64,000 bases of DNA from Clostridium tertium (GCF_017873245.1 NZ_JAGGJY010000013.1:1-64000), one strand, 5' to 3'. Counted from the first letter of the stretch, positions 27,013 through 36,192 are shown. Translations and numbers: made by a program. The notes: generated by a model not told the origin, from the letters alone.

Positions 27013-27512
27013 TAAATACCTAAATTCGTTTTAATCTCCTCAAAAGGAAAGTTTTTTCCTGGACACTCTGTATTTCTTACATCTTTGTGCCTTTTTAAAT
27101 CTTTAATATTATATTTTTCCATTAGGTATTTTGATAACTCAATGATACTGCTCATTTGACTCTGAGTTAAATTTTCGCTATTTAAATTACCTTCCACAGC
27201 TATTCCAAATGCTCTACTATTTACGCCTGGCGCATGTGCACCTACTGAATTTTCTGGTCTTCCTCTGTATATCACGCCATCTTTTCTTATATAAAAGTGA
27301 TATCCTATTCCAGACCATCCTCTTCCTTTATGGATTTCATCTATCTTTTGAGGTGTCATATTATTATCCGCAGTATGATGATAAACTATTGTGCTAGGAT
27401 TAAAATCAAAGTTTAGAGGTAAAGCCCATTTGTATTCTACTTCATTGATTTTAAATTCTCTATATAAAGCTTTATTTTCAAACCCCTTTAACTTATTTGC
27501 TTTAAACTTCAT
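27012..27512 (-). CDS. N-acetylmuramoyl-L-alanine amidase (amidase_2/PGRP)
   Basis: 166 residues, a single amidase_2 domain that cleaves the lactyl-peptide bond of peptidoglycan. The zinc ligands are visible as H45 (YHHT), H142 and C150 (RHKDVRNTECPGK), with the catalytic YHFYI region near 71-75. There is no signal peptide or cell-wall domain, so a cytoplasmic recycling role or phage-style lysis origin is possible. AGGAGAAG fixes the ATG at 27512. The 39-codon extension upstream is discounted because it crosses the Nudix terminator. Confidence 0.88.
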   Translation of the reverse strand: MKFKANKLKGFENKALYREFKINEVEYKWALPLNFDFNPSTIVYHHTADNNMTPQKIDEIHKGRGWSGIGYHFYIRKDGVIYRGRPENSVGAHAPGVNSRAFGIAVEGNLNSENLTQSQMSSIIELSKYLMEKYNIKDLKRHKDVRNTECPGKNFPFEEIKTNLGI

Positions 27513-27577
27513 TACTTCTCCTAATTTATTGCTATATTTAAATTGTATGTTAACTATTTTTATTTTGTTAATAAACA

Positions 27578-27618
27578 AATAGTAGATAAATTTTAACTTA
27601 ATAAATCTATCTACTATT
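27578..27618 (-). terminator. Terminator after Nudix gene
   Basis: AATAGTAGATA (left) pairs with TATCTACTATT (right) across an AT-rich loop. On the minus strand it is followed by TGTTTATTAAC. It separates the Nudix and amidase genes. Confidence 0.6.
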
Positions 27619-27629
27619 TCCATAATCAT

Positions 27630-28133
27630 TTATATACCTTTAGATTTTCTTATCTCCAATACCCTTTTTACAACTTTGGTTCCAATTATATCCTCTTTCA
27701 TTTCATCTAATGCATCTGCTAACTTACTCCATCCCATGCCTTCTACTTCATCTGATTTATTAATTTTACCAGAAACAAAGTCAGCCATGAATGTTATCAT
27801 TAAAATTTCTTTATCTTTAACATAATCAGAACCTACATATGTAATATTATTTATATCAATTCCAGCCTCTTCTTTCACTTCCCTATAAACTGCTTCCTCT
27901 GCTGTCTCATTATTATCTACGTATCCCGTTAACAATACCTTAGAATTTTTATATATATAACTTTGCTTTAATAATAATATTTCATCGTCTTTAATTATTG
28001 CTACCATTATACATGGCTTTGGAGTATCAAAAAACATCACATCATCATGGGAACAATATGGTACCCCACCTTCATCCCAACTATACTTTTCCTCTAATCC
28101 TCTACCACATAAAGGACAAAACTTGTACTTCAT
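27630..28133 (-). CDS. Nudix hydrolase with N-terminal zinc ribbon
   Basis: 167 residues. An N-terminal CPLCG...YCSHDD segment looks like a zinc ribbon. The Nudix box G(x5)E(x7)REVKEEAGI starts near 70 and is complete, including the REVKEE catalytic core. The architecture resembles NudC-type NAD(H) pyrophosphatases, but the SQPWPFPxS motif that marks NudC is absent, so the substrate is unassigned. AAGAGGTG precedes the ATG. Confidence 0.85.
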   Translation of the reverse strand: MKYKFCPLCGRGLEEKYSWDEGGVPYCSHDDVMFFDTPKPCIMVAIIKDDEILLLKQSYIYKNSKVLLTGYVDNNETAEEAVYREVKEEAGIDINNITYVGSDYVKDKEILMITFMADFVSGKINKSDEVEGMGWSKLADALDEMKEDIIGTKVVKRVLEIRKSKGI

Positions 28134-28236
28134 AATACACCTCTTAATTAACTAAATAACTATTTCTCTAAATAACAACTTTCTTTAAATATTATTCATT
28201 AATCATATATTTGAATTAAATATATGATTTTTTAAC

Positions 28237-28292
28237 TTATATCTTATATCTTATATCTTATATCTTATATCTTATATCTTATATCTTATATA
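28237..28292. repeat. Heptanucleotide tandem repeat TTATATC x about 8
   Basis: Perfect direct repeat of the 7-base unit TTATATC, about eight copies, immediately downstream of the sfsA stop and upstream of the Nudix gene. A short AT-rich hairpin with T-run (28201-28233) lies next to it. Confidence 0.9.
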
Positions 28293-28296
28293 GTGA

Positions 28297-28992
28297 TTAT
28301 AATATTATATCAACTTTTTTATTTATTTCAATTCCATCTTTTTCAACTTTACAATTATATGCCATTATATCAACATTATTTTCTTTTGCTAATCTTAATG
28401 TATTTCCAAATTCTGGGTCAGTTATGTCATTAGGTGAAAATGTCTTAACATTATCTAATTGAATCAAAAATAAAATACCAGCACCAAATCCTTGTCTTTT
28501 CGCTTCTATAAGCTCTAATATATGTCTTGCACCTCTTTCTGTAGGAGCGTCTGGAAATCTACAATGTCCACTATCTTCTAAAGTTACACCTTTTACTTCT
28601 AAATAATATACTTCACTCTCGCCCTCTGTGGACAACTTAAAATCAAATCTGCTTTTTCCAAAAGTTTTCTCTCTATTAATTTTAGTATATTTATGTAAAG
28701 TATCAATCTTTTTATTATTTAAAGCTTCATTAACAACCTTATTAGGTACTTGGGAATCTATACTAATTAATATGTCATCTTTCATTGCTGCAATTAAATC
28801 ATATTTTGTTTTTCTGCTCGGATTTAATTCTTCTCTTAAAAATACTTTTGTTCCTTCCTTCAATATCTCTCTGCATCTCCCTGTATTAGGAACATGAACT
28901 ACTATCTCTTCTCCATTTAATATAACATTTGCATTAAATCTATTGGGTCTACTTTTAAATATTGCTTCATATATATTTTTATTGTATTTCAT
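28297..28992 (-). CDS. sfsA: SfsA family DNA/RNA nuclease-like protein
   Basis: 231 residues of the SfsA family (sugar fermentation stimulation protein). Landmarks are VHVPNTGRC, the KGVTLED core, FPDAPTERG-RH and the late FSPNDITDPEFG. The family has a DNA-binding OB-like half and a nuclease-like half; the physiological role is unclear. AAGGAGAAAAAT fixes the ATG at 28992 over a 17-codon extension. The DnaA-box cluster starts 57 bases upstream. Confidence 0.9.
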   Translation of the reverse strand: MKYNKNIYEAIFKSRPNRFNANVILNGEEIVVHVPNTGRCREILKEGTKVFLREELNPSRKTKYDLIAAMKDDILISIDSQVPNKVVNEALNNKKIDTLHKYTKINREKTFGKSRFDFKLSTEGESEVYYLEVKGVTLEDSGHCRFPDAPTERGARHILELIEAKRQGFGAGILFLIQLDNVKTFSPNDITDPEFGNTLRLAKENNVDIMAYNCKVEKDGIEINKKVDIIL

Positions 28993-29048
28993 ATTTTTCT
29001 CCTTAAATAAAATTATAACCAATTTTTTCAACATTTTTTTCATATATT

Positions 29049-29370
29049 TTATCCACAGTTCTCATAAAATCATAAGTTGTCCACAGGCTAAATTTTAAAA
29101 ACACCTATTTTTCCTATATTTATAGTATTATTTTAACATTATCCACAGTTTTTATCCACATTTTGTACAAACTGTGCATAACTATATTTTATTATCCAAA
29201 TCTTAAAAATATTACCTATTACATTCTACTACATATATTAGTGTTCTTCATCAAAAATCATCATATTGTTACAAACATATATTCTTTACATATATATTGT
29301 GTCAATACCTTTTTAAAAAGTTTTCAACAGTTTTTCCAAGTTGTCCACATTTTGTGGATAACTTTCCACA
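29049..29370. other. Dense cluster of DnaA boxes
   Basis: At least eight DnaA-box-like nonamers in 322 bases. TTATCCACA occurs at 29049-29057, 29139-29147 and 29152-29160; TTGTCCACA at 29077-29085 and 29341-29349. Reverse boxes are TGTGCATAA at 29173-29181 and TGTGGATAA at 29353-29361, and CTTTCCACA lies at 29362-29370. The region is very AT-rich and has no coding gene. It looks like an origin or DnaA-titration locus, but dnaA, dnaN and rpmH are absent here and gene orientation does not switch. Confidence 0.8.
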
Positions 29371-29701
29371 GTTTTAACACTTTTCCACTTATTAATATGT
29401 ACTTATCAACACCTTAAATTCTTCTTAAAGTTTTTTAAGCTCACTGTATTGTATATTTATATACCTTAGACTTAATGTATAAAATAACATATAAAAAATT
29501 AATTGAACTTTTTTTAGTTAAATCATTGATATTGTTAGTTAGAGAGTTTCTTATTAGTACTCAAGATACATTTATAGATACATTAAAACAAAAAATATTT
29601 CTTTACCATTTGTAAATGGATCAATAAAAGCTAGTATAAAGACTATTAATGAAGATTTAAACTTATCATATTAAATATTATTACTGAAATTAATATAAAT
29701 A

Positions 29702-29750
29702 AAATGACAGTAGGAAGATTTGTATAAGACACGTCTCCCTACTGTCATTC
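29702..29750. terminator. Terminator after the 59-aa gene
   Basis: Perfect 12-bp arms AATGACAGTAGG (29703-29714) and CCTACTGTCATT (29738-29749). Confidence 0.75.
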
Positions 29751-29784
29751 TTATCTAACTTATTATTTTTATACTTTAAATTAC

Positions 29785-29964
29785 TTATTTTGTAACATAA
29801 CCATTTTTATAATATGACACCAAATATTGAATTGCCAATACAAATGGTCCAACTAATGCTGTTATTACAGCCCAAATTAATTTATTTTGACCTTTTTCTT
29901 CTGCCAGTTTATATGATGCAAATACTGATGCTATTAATAATAAAATAACCATAATTTTATTCAT
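29785..29964 (-). CDS. Small hydrophobic membrane protein, 59 aa
   Basis: Complete small frame with GGGGAG just before the ATG at 29964 and a strong terminator after it. Two hydrophobic stretches (about 4-17 and 30-50) are linked by KLAEEKGQNK, so a two-pass hairpin topology is likely. Not recognised. The upstream 29371-29700 is otherwise empty apart from a doubtful short plus frame. Confidence 0.6.
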   Translation of the reverse strand: MNKIMVILLLIASVFASYKLAEEKGQNKLIWAVITALVGPFVLAIQYLVSYYKNGYVTK

Positions 29965-30125
29965 TTTCTCCCCTATAATTAATTACTTTCCTTACTCAAT
30001 TTAATTCTACATAATTAATATATTATTTTCAATAAAACTATATTTGCAAAAGGTAAACTCTTTGTGAATAAGTAACTTAATATTCATTTTTAATATTAAT
30101 CATTTTATTTATTAATTAAATAAAA

Positions 30126-30172
30126 ATAAAGTAAGATATAAAAATATATAAAATTCTTATATCTTACTTTAA
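30126..30172 (-). terminator. Terminator after DUF3892 gene
   Basis: AAAGTAAGATATAA pairs with TTATATCTTACTTT, two bases after the stop codon; minus-strand continuation is TTATTTTTATT. Confidence 0.7.
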
Positions 30173-30173
30173 A

Positions 30174-30473
30174 TTACTCTACTGTTGGTAATGAACTTAA
30201 ATTGTTATTTTCACTTTGATCTGGAAGACTTCTTAAGTATTCTTCACCTTTTTTGGAAACTCCAACCCCTACCCCAGATATTTGACCATTTTTAGCCATT
30301 TGAACACCTTCTTCTTTTGATACTCGTTCACCATTTGAAAGCTCATACCCTACTACTTCTCCAGATTTCTTAATCAAAGCCTTGATTGATTCTGCATCAC
30401 TATTTGGTGTTGGTACTTCTTTATTAATATTTATTGGCAATCTTCCAATCATTCCATCATTTTCTTCATTCAT
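30174..30473 (-). CDS. DUF3892 domain protein
   Basis: 99 residues. The central ESIKALIKKSGEVVGYELSNGERVSKEEGVQMAKNG-type segment matches DUF3892, a short domain with no assigned function. Disordered N- and C-terminal ends. GGAGG precedes the ATG. Lies 72 bases downstream of the TerB-like gene on the same strand. Confidence 0.75.
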   Translation of the reverse strand: MNEENDGMIGRLPININKEVPTPNSDAESIKALIKKSGEVVGYELSNGERVSKEEGVQMAKNGQISGVGVGVSKKGEEYLRSLPDQSENNNLSSLPTVE

Positions 30474-30545
30474 AATAACACCTCCAATTGGTTATAGTGT
30501 TATTTTATCCATTAGAAATTCTTTAATACAAATCTATTTGCATTT

Positions 30546-30986
30546 TTATTTTAAAATATTCTCTGCCTGTTCCTTTAATAATTCTATATTATTATCTGCA
30601 TCCACAGTTGTAAAATCATATACATCTTTAAATCTATAAAAATAATTTGCAATTGCAATTCTCTTAGATCTAGGAATACTTAATTCAGAAGCTAGATTAT
30701 CCAAGAAATCCACCTCTTCATCTTCATACTCACCATCAACCAACGCTAATCCAACTAATTCAAAATATACAATTACTTTTGCCCTATCATTCGATTTCTT
30801 TATTAACTCTAAAACTTCACCATACTTCATATGATGTACTTCTGAACCACTTAATTCTAATTCTTCCTTATACTCTTCTAATAAAACTTTTTCTTCTTTA
30901 GCAAATTTATTGTCTACATCAGCAAAAATAGAAACTAAATTTATAAAAGCTATAGACTCTTCTTTATTTAACTCTTTTAAAAACAT
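30546..30986 (-). CDS. TerB-like helical protein
   Basis: 146 residues, mostly helical. Two acidic motifs, FADVDNKFAKEE and ALVDGEYEDEE, sit about 65 residues apart, the pattern of TerB-fold metal-binding repeats. No signal peptide. The family is associated with stress and tellurite phenotypes, but the role of stand-alone TerB-like proteins is unknown. GGGAGG precedes the ATG. Confidence 0.7.
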   Translation of the reverse strand: MFLKELNKEESIAFINLVSIFADVDNKFAKEEKVLLEEYKEELELSGSEVHHMKYGEVLELIKKSNDRAKVIVYFELVGLALVDGEYEDEEVDFLDNLASELSIPRSKRIAIANYFYRFKDVYDFTTVDADNNIELLKEQAENILK

Positions 30987-31095
30987 CTTATTGTTCCCTC
31001 CCTAAATTACACTTTCCATTTAACAAAATTATCCTTTATTAAATTATATATAACTTTTAATATATTTAAAATATATTACATCTAATTATCTATTA

Positions 31096-32802
31096 TTATA
31101 TTTTAAATTTTTGTATCATTACATTTAATACCTCAGCTAATTCTGATTGATTTTGAGCCAATTTTGTTACTTCATCTATTGCTGATGTAGAATCATTTAT
31201 ATTAATAACTATTTCTTGAGAAGTAGCTGATGATTCTTCTGCTGTAGCTGATACTGTTTCTATTGCATTACTTACCTGATTTAAATTCTCCAACATAAAT
31301 TTTGTAGCTTCTGCAATATCACTTGCCATATTACTTATTAAATAAGTATCTTTTTCATAATTTTCAGCTGTATCTATTAATAATTCATAATCAGGATACA
31401 CATTATATTCTATAAAATCTAAAATATCATTTGCATTAGTGGCAATGTTAGTAAATGCATTTTGAACTTGTACAATAATAGACTGTATTTTAGATACAGT
31501 TAAAGCTGATTCTTCTGCAAGCTTTCTAACTTCATCAGCTACTACTGCAAATCCTCTTCCCTGTTCGCCAGCCCTAACAGCTTCTATACTTGCATTAAGT
31601 GCTAATAAGTTAGTTTGTTCAGTTATATTAGCTATTGCTTCTGCCATCACTTTTATTTCCTTTACAACTTCTCCTGCCCTCATAGCCTCTGTTATACTGC
31701 TTAATTTATCATTATAAATTGATTTTGCATTATCTACAGATTTCAAACCTTTTTCCTTAACTTGCATTGCACGACTTTTTATTTCTTTTACAGAAATATC
31801 TGATTTTTTAGCTTTATTATATAGTTCTTCAGCAGTTATAGTAATTTCTTGAGTGGATGCATTTATCTCTTCTGTAGTTGAACTTAATTGCTCTATTCCT
31901 TGTGATATCTGTTCTGCAGCTTCATTTATATTCATCATTTTTGCCATAGCTTCTTCAGTTACTGTAGATAACTCTTCGCTTGAAGAAGTTATATTTTTTG
32001 ATTCCTCATTAATTTCATAGACTAATTCTCTTATTGCTTCTTTTGAAGAGTTTAATGATTTTATCGCTGTTCCTATTTCATCATTCTTATTACTCTCTAT
32101 TGAGTAATTAAGATTTCCTTTACTTAATTCATTAGATAATAATAATATCTTTTTTAATTGCTTAACTAAAGTATTTGTTATAATCCATATTAATAAAATT
32201 GCTATTACTAAATTTATTATTATTATAGTAATTAATAATCTATTAGAAGAGTTATATGTATTCATACTTTCATAATAATCTTCTTCAACAAGTTTATTCT
32301 TTATTGATATACTTTTCTTTAAAATCAATTCCATTTGTTCTCTTATAGAATTCACTTCAATAATTACATCTTTTGCTATATCATAATCATTATTCTTTAC
32401 TAAATTTATTACATTCTCTCTCTTAGCTTCATATTCAGATAAATATTTTTCAAATTTTTCAAAGTTATCTTTATCTTCTTCTAATGTTATTGTTGTTTTA
32501 TAATCTTTAACTAAATTTTTAATTTCTTCATTATTTTTATGAATCTCATTTTCAGTTAAAATTATCTCTTCTTTATTACTTACGTCTAGCAGCATTAGTA
32601 TATCTGCTTTGATTTCTAAAAGATTGTTATTTATTAAAAGTAGATCATTAGCACCTTTAAAATCATCTTCCGCAATCACTTTTAAATTATCTTTTATCTT
32701 AGTCATATTAGTATATCCGATAAACCATATAACACTCATCATTATTAGCATAAAGGTAAATCCCAAAACTACCTTGTGAGATATCTTTAATCTCTTTAAC
32801 AT
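31096..32802 (-). CDS. Methyl-accepting chemotaxis protein (4HB-MCP sensor)
   Basis: 568 residues. TM1 about 10-28, a helical extracytoplasmic sensor about 30-188 like 4HB_MCP, TM2 about 190-212, HAMP about 213-265, then the cytoplasmic signalling hairpin with the tip [25 protein letters not shown] motif near 400. GGAGGAG precedes the ATG. It follows the response regulator by 42 bases and is probably the last gene of a kinase-regulator-receptor operon. Confidence 0.92.
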   Translation of the reverse strand: MLKRLKISHKVVLGFTFMLIMMSVIWFIGYTNMTKIKDNLKVIAEDDFKGANDLLLINNNLLEIKADILMLLDVSNKEEIILTENEIHKNNEEIKNLVKDYKTTITLEEDKDNFEKFEKYLSEYEAKRENVINLVKNNDYDIAKDVIIEVNSIREQMELILKKSISIKNKLVEEDYYESMNTYNSSNRLLITIIIINLVIAILLIWIITNTLVKQLKKILLLSNELSKGNLNYSIESNKNDEIGTAIKSLNSSKEAIRELVYEINEESKNITSSSEELSTVTEEAMAKMMNINEAAEQISQGIEQLSSTTEEINASTQEITITAEELYNKAKKSDISVKEIKSRAMQVKEKGLKSVDNAKSIYNDKLSSITEAMRAGEVVKEIKVMAEAIANITEQTNLLALNASIEAVRAGEQGRGFAVVADEVRKLAEESALTVSKIQSIIVQVQNAFTNIATNANDILDFIEYNVYPDYELLIDTAENYEKDTYLISNMASDIAEATKFMLENLNQVSNAIETVSATAEESSATSQEIVININDSTSAIDEVTKLAQNQSELAEVLNVMIQKFKI

Positions 32803-32844
32803 TTCACTCCTCCATGTCCATTTCCTATTTCAATCTTCAATTCT

Positions 32845-33441
32845 TTAATTAAATAATTTATATATATCTTGAAATCTTCGCTCTTCTACTTTATTTCCAA
32901 TTAATCCGTTAAATTGACTTATCATTAAATATACTTCCTTATTATATGGATCCATTCCTATTACTTTCTTTAATAATTCATGTATTTTATTGTATTTATC
33001 CATATCATTTTGATTTAAAAGCCGTCTCGCTTCAGCCATAATTAAATCTATATTACTTTCAGTCTTGTTAGGTATACTTTTGCTTTCTATTTCATCTAAC
33101 ACAATATTTATTCTGTCAGGTGAAAAAGGCTTTTGAAGATATACTACCGCACCTAACTTAGTGCATTCTATTGCATTCTTTACTGTTGCAAAAGCTGTCA
33201 TTATAACAACAGGGCAACTCATTCTTGCCTCTTTAATATTCTTTAATACCTCAGTTCCACTTATTCCTGGCATTCTAATATCTAAAAATATTAAGTCTAT
33301 TGCTTCATTTGTATTATTTATTATATTTAATGCTTCTAATCCATTATCCGCTGTGATTACCTCGTAACCTCTTAATTCTAAACAAGTACTTAATAATATT
33401 CTTATATTCTTTGTATCATCAATTACCAAAACTCTTTTCAT
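32845..33441 (-). CDS. Response regulator with C-terminal helical extension
   Basis: 198 residues. Receiver domain 1-120: DD at 8-9, phospho-acceptor D54, conserved T (MTAF) and K in QKPFSP. The remaining 75 residues are helical (IMAEARRLLNQNDMDKYNK..., then a TPR-like stretch) with no DNA-binding domain, so output is probably by protein-protein contact. It lies 23 bases downstream of the kinase gene. Confidence 0.88.
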   Translation of the reverse strand: MKRVLVIDDTKNIRILLSTCLELRGYEVITADNGLEALNIINNTNEAIDLIFLDIRMPGISGTEVLKNIKEARMSCPVVIMTAFATVKNAIECTKLGAVVYLQKPFSPDRINIVLDEIESKSIPNKTESNIDLIMAEARRLLNQNDMDKYNKIHELLKKVIGMDPYNKEVYLMISQFNGLIGNKVEERRFQDIYKLFN

Positions 33442-33464
33442 ATGATCACTCCTAAATTACTTCT

Positions 33465-35291
33465 CTAAGATAGTGGAATAGTAAATATAAATTTACTTCC
33501 ATACCCAACCTCGCTCTCACACCATATTTTTCCCCCATGTATCTCTACAATCTCTTTTGCTATAGATAGCCCTAATCCTGTGCTCTCTTCTGGTATTTCA
33601 AATCCTTCTACTCTAACAAATCTCTCAAATACCTTTTCTAAATAATTACTTGGAATTCCTCTTCCTGTATCTGTCACAGATACCAATATATTATTTTCTT
33701 TAATATATCCATCTATTTTTATAGAACCCCGTTCTGTATATCTAACAGCATTGGATAGTAAGTTATTCAATACCCACTTTATTTTTTCTTCATCCATCAT
33801 AACCTCTGGCAATTGTTCTTCTAAACTTAATTTTAATTCTATTTCCTTTTCTTTTGCCAGAGGAATAAAATTATACAAGCAACTTTTTATTAATTCTTTA
33901 ATGTCACTTTTCTTGATATTAAAAGAAGTCTTATTTGATTGAATATGGGATATCTTTAATAAATTTGATACTAGATCATTTAATTTTTGTACATCCTCCT
34001 TTATAGTTTCTACAATATCTCTTTGCTTATCATTTAAAGAGCCTATATTTTTATCATTTATAAGTCCAACTCCCATCATTATTGATGTCAATGGTGTTTT
34101 TAATTCATGAGATATTGTTCCAATAAAGTCTGCTTTTATAATTTCTAATTCCTTTAATCCAGTTATATTCTTAAATAATACTACTACCCCATCAATTTTT
34201 TCTTCTGATCCTTTAATTATAGTTGAAGTTATATTGAAAAAATATTTTTTATTATTTCTTTTTATTTCAATTAATTCCTCTCTATTTTCATTATCCTTAT
34301 TAACAGATTCCGTTATATATTTGTAAACCTTAGATAAATTTATAACTTCAAAGAAACTTTTATCAATACAGCTCTCTTCATCAATATTAAAGAAAATCTT
34401 TCCTTCATCATTTATAAATTTAATTCTAAACGCATCATCCAGTAATATTATCGGGTCTGATATACTTTTAATTATACTTAAAGATCTATTTTTCTCAGCA
34501 ACTAGATTACCTTCTGTGCTCTTTTCAAAATCATATAATCTATTTGTCATATTATTAAATTCTTTTGCTAAAAGCCCTATTTCGTCATCATAAATTACAG
34601 GTGCCTGCTTATTTAAATTTCCTTCTTTTACAGACTTTATCGCATTTATTAAAAGATGTATTGGATTAAAGTATCTATTTGTAAAGAACATAGCTATAGC
34701 TCCACCAATTATTGCTCCTCCAAGTGATATAAATATAATAAAATATATTGATGATTCTGAACTACTTCTAAGATCTCCTTCTTTATTAAGCATAATATCT
34801 TCATTTAATTCAAATAAACTTTTCAAGCTTTCATTTAACAAATCTATTTGTGGGGATATTTTTTGATAATAAATTTCAACTAATTCATCATGATTTTGAC
34901 CATTATTATAATCCTGTAATCCTGAAAATAACTTACTAAATTCTATATATTGAGAATTTATTCTATCTACTAATTCCAACTCTCCAGGCTCTGTTATATT
35001 ACTTTTTTCAATATAAAACCATTTATAAAATTCATCATCATTTGTATGAAATAAATTTAAGGCTTGATCTTTATTTCCTTGTAAGTATATTAATATTGCC
35101 CTATCCTGATTATTAATACAATCAATCATTTTATTACTTGTATTAATGCTTTTATAATTATTAGTAATTAATCCATTTATAGAGTTATTAATATTATACA
35201 TATTGATAGCCGAAGAAAATCCAACCAAAATAATTATTACTACAAGGATAATGTATATAATTGAAAATCTTTTCTTTAAAGAGTTCATCAT
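33465..35291 (-). CDS. HAMP-PAS sensor histidine kinase
   Basis: 608 residues from the ATG at 35291, chosen because GGAAGG lies eight bases upstream; the frame is open seven codons further. TM1 about 8-30, extracytoplasmic helical region, TM2 about 183-203, HAMP to about 255, PAS about 270-375, HisKA with GTISHELKTPLTS, HATPase_c with NNLLSNAVRYTERGS, DTGRGIP and STGLGLSIAKEI. Resembles PhoR/ResE/WalK-type kinases. Partner regulator follows. Confidence 0.9.
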   Translation of the reverse strand: MMNSLKKRFSIIYIILVVIIILVGFSSAINMYNINNSINGLITNNYKSINTSNKMIDCINNQDRAILIYLQGNKDQALNLFHTNDDEFYKWFYIEKSNITEPGELELVDRINSQYIEFSKLFSGLQDYNNGQNHDELVEIYYQKISPQIDLLNESLKSLFELNEDIMLNKEGDLRSSSESSIYFIIFISLGGAIIGGAIAMFFTNRYFNPIHLLINAIKSVKEGNLNKQAPVIYDDEIGLLAKEFNNMTNRLYDFEKSTEGNLVAEKNRSLSIIKSISDPIILLDDAFRIKFINDEGKIFFNIDEESCIDKSFFEVINLSKVYKYITESVNKDNENREELIEIKRNNKKYFFNITSTIIKGSEEKIDGVVVLFKNITGLKELEIIKADFIGTISHELKTPLTSIMMGVGLINDKNIGSLNDKQRDIVETIKEDVQKLNDLVSNLLKISHIQSNKTSFNIKKSDIKELIKSCLYNFIPLAKEKEIELKLSLEEQLPEVMMDEEKIKWVLNNLLSNAVRYTERGSIKIDGYIKENNILVSVTDTGRGIPSNYLEKVFERFVRVEGFEIPEESTGLGLSIAKEIVEIHGGKIWCESEVGYGSKFIFTIPLS

Positions 35292-35563
35292 AATTTCAAC
35301 CTTCCAATTCAAAAATATTGTTCTTTGATTATATCAATTATACATAATACATAAATATATATTCCACAATTATTTTTTCTTTTACAAAAATTGATGCATA
35401 TAATCTAATTATTCTATTACCCTATTATTGTGAATAAAAACTTATAAGTGCCACCTAACAGTCTTAATTAAAGAATGTATAAAATGAACCCGATTTTTTA
35501 AAAACTTAGCTATTAAATAGCATATATAATTACACTTTTAAGATTTTATTTTTTATACATAAA
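35292..35563. other. Intergenic region upstream of kinase operon
   Basis: About 270 AT-rich bases. Two TATAAT-like hexamers lie on the minus strand near 35320-35340, candidate -10 elements for the kinase operon, but no convincing -35. No gene or structured RNA seen. Confidence 0.35.
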
Positions 35564-35592
35564 AAGCTTAGGAATATTAATTCCTAAGCTCT
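35563..35592 (-). terminator. Terminator after rubrerythrin
   Basis: AGCTTAGGAA (35565-35574) pairs with TTCCTAAGCT (35581-35590); minus-strand continuation TTTTTATGTATAAAAAA. Confidence 0.75.
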
Positions 35593-35604
35593 TACATAAT
35601 ACTT

Positions 35605-36192
35605 TTAATAGTTTTCTACAAATACTTCAAAGTATCCTTGCGGATGTAAACATGCTGGACATACCTGTGGAGCTTCTTCACCTTCAAAGATATATCCACA
35701 GTTATTACATTTCCATAAAACTGGCTCGTCCTTCTTGAATACTTTTCCTTCTTCAATATTCTTTAATAACTTATTGTATCTTCTTTCATGTCTATTTTCT
35801 ACTTCTGTTATTCTTTCATATGCTACTGCTATAGCTGGGAAACCTTCTTCCCTTGCTACTCTTGCAAATTCAGGATAATCATGAGACCATTCTTCATGTT
35901 CACCTTTTGCTGCTGCTCTTAAATTTTTTGCTGTATCATCATATAAATCTACTGGGTAAGCAGCATTAATTTCTATAGCTTCTCCAGCAAAATCATCCTT
36001 TAAAAATTTATAAAATCTTTTTGCATGTTCTTTTTCTTGCTCTGCAGTTTCCATAAATATGTTTGCAATTTGAACGTATCCTTGTTTTCTTGCTACGCTT
36101 GCATAATACGTATATCTAGTTCTTGCTTGCGATTCTCCAGCGAACGATTTCATTAAGTTTTCTGCTGTTTTAGTTCCATTTAAACTCTTCAT
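35605..36192 (-). CDS. rbr: Rubrerythrin
   Basis: 195 residues. An N-terminal di-iron four-helix domain with the ESQARTRYTYYA and EQEHAKRFYKF and ERITEVENRHERRY ligand motifs, then a C-terminal rubredoxin-like domain with CNNCG and CPACLHPQ (four cysteines). It reduces hydrogen peroxide in the cytoplasm of anaerobes. Monocistronic, with its own promoter and terminator. AGGGAG precedes the ATG. Confidence 0.96.
   Translation of the reverse strand: MKSLNGTKTAENLMKSFAGESQARTRYTYYASVARKQGYVQIANIFMETAEQEKEHAKRFYKFLKDDFAGEAIEINAAYPVDLYDDTAKNLRAAAKGEHEEWSHDYPEFARVAREEGFPAIAVAYERITEVENRHERRYNKLLKNIEEGKVFKKDEPVLWKCNNCGYIFEGEEAPQVCPACLHPQGYFEVFVENY

Noticed and set aside
27513-27629. 39-residue N-terminal extension of the amidase
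   Set aside because: It crosses the terminator of the Nudix gene, while a good ribosome binding site precedes the inner ATG.
29049-29370. Calling this the chromosomal origin oriC
   Set aside because: No dnaA, dnaN or rpmH nearby and gene direction does not switch; listed instead as an ectopic DnaA-box cluster.
29163-29417. 84-codon plus frame inside the DnaA-box cluster
   Set aside because: No ribosome binding site; composition follows the boxes and AT-rich DNA.
29475-29615. 46-codon plus frame after the DnaA boxes
   Set aside because: No Shine-Dalgarno and no family; could be a gene remnant but cannot be supported.
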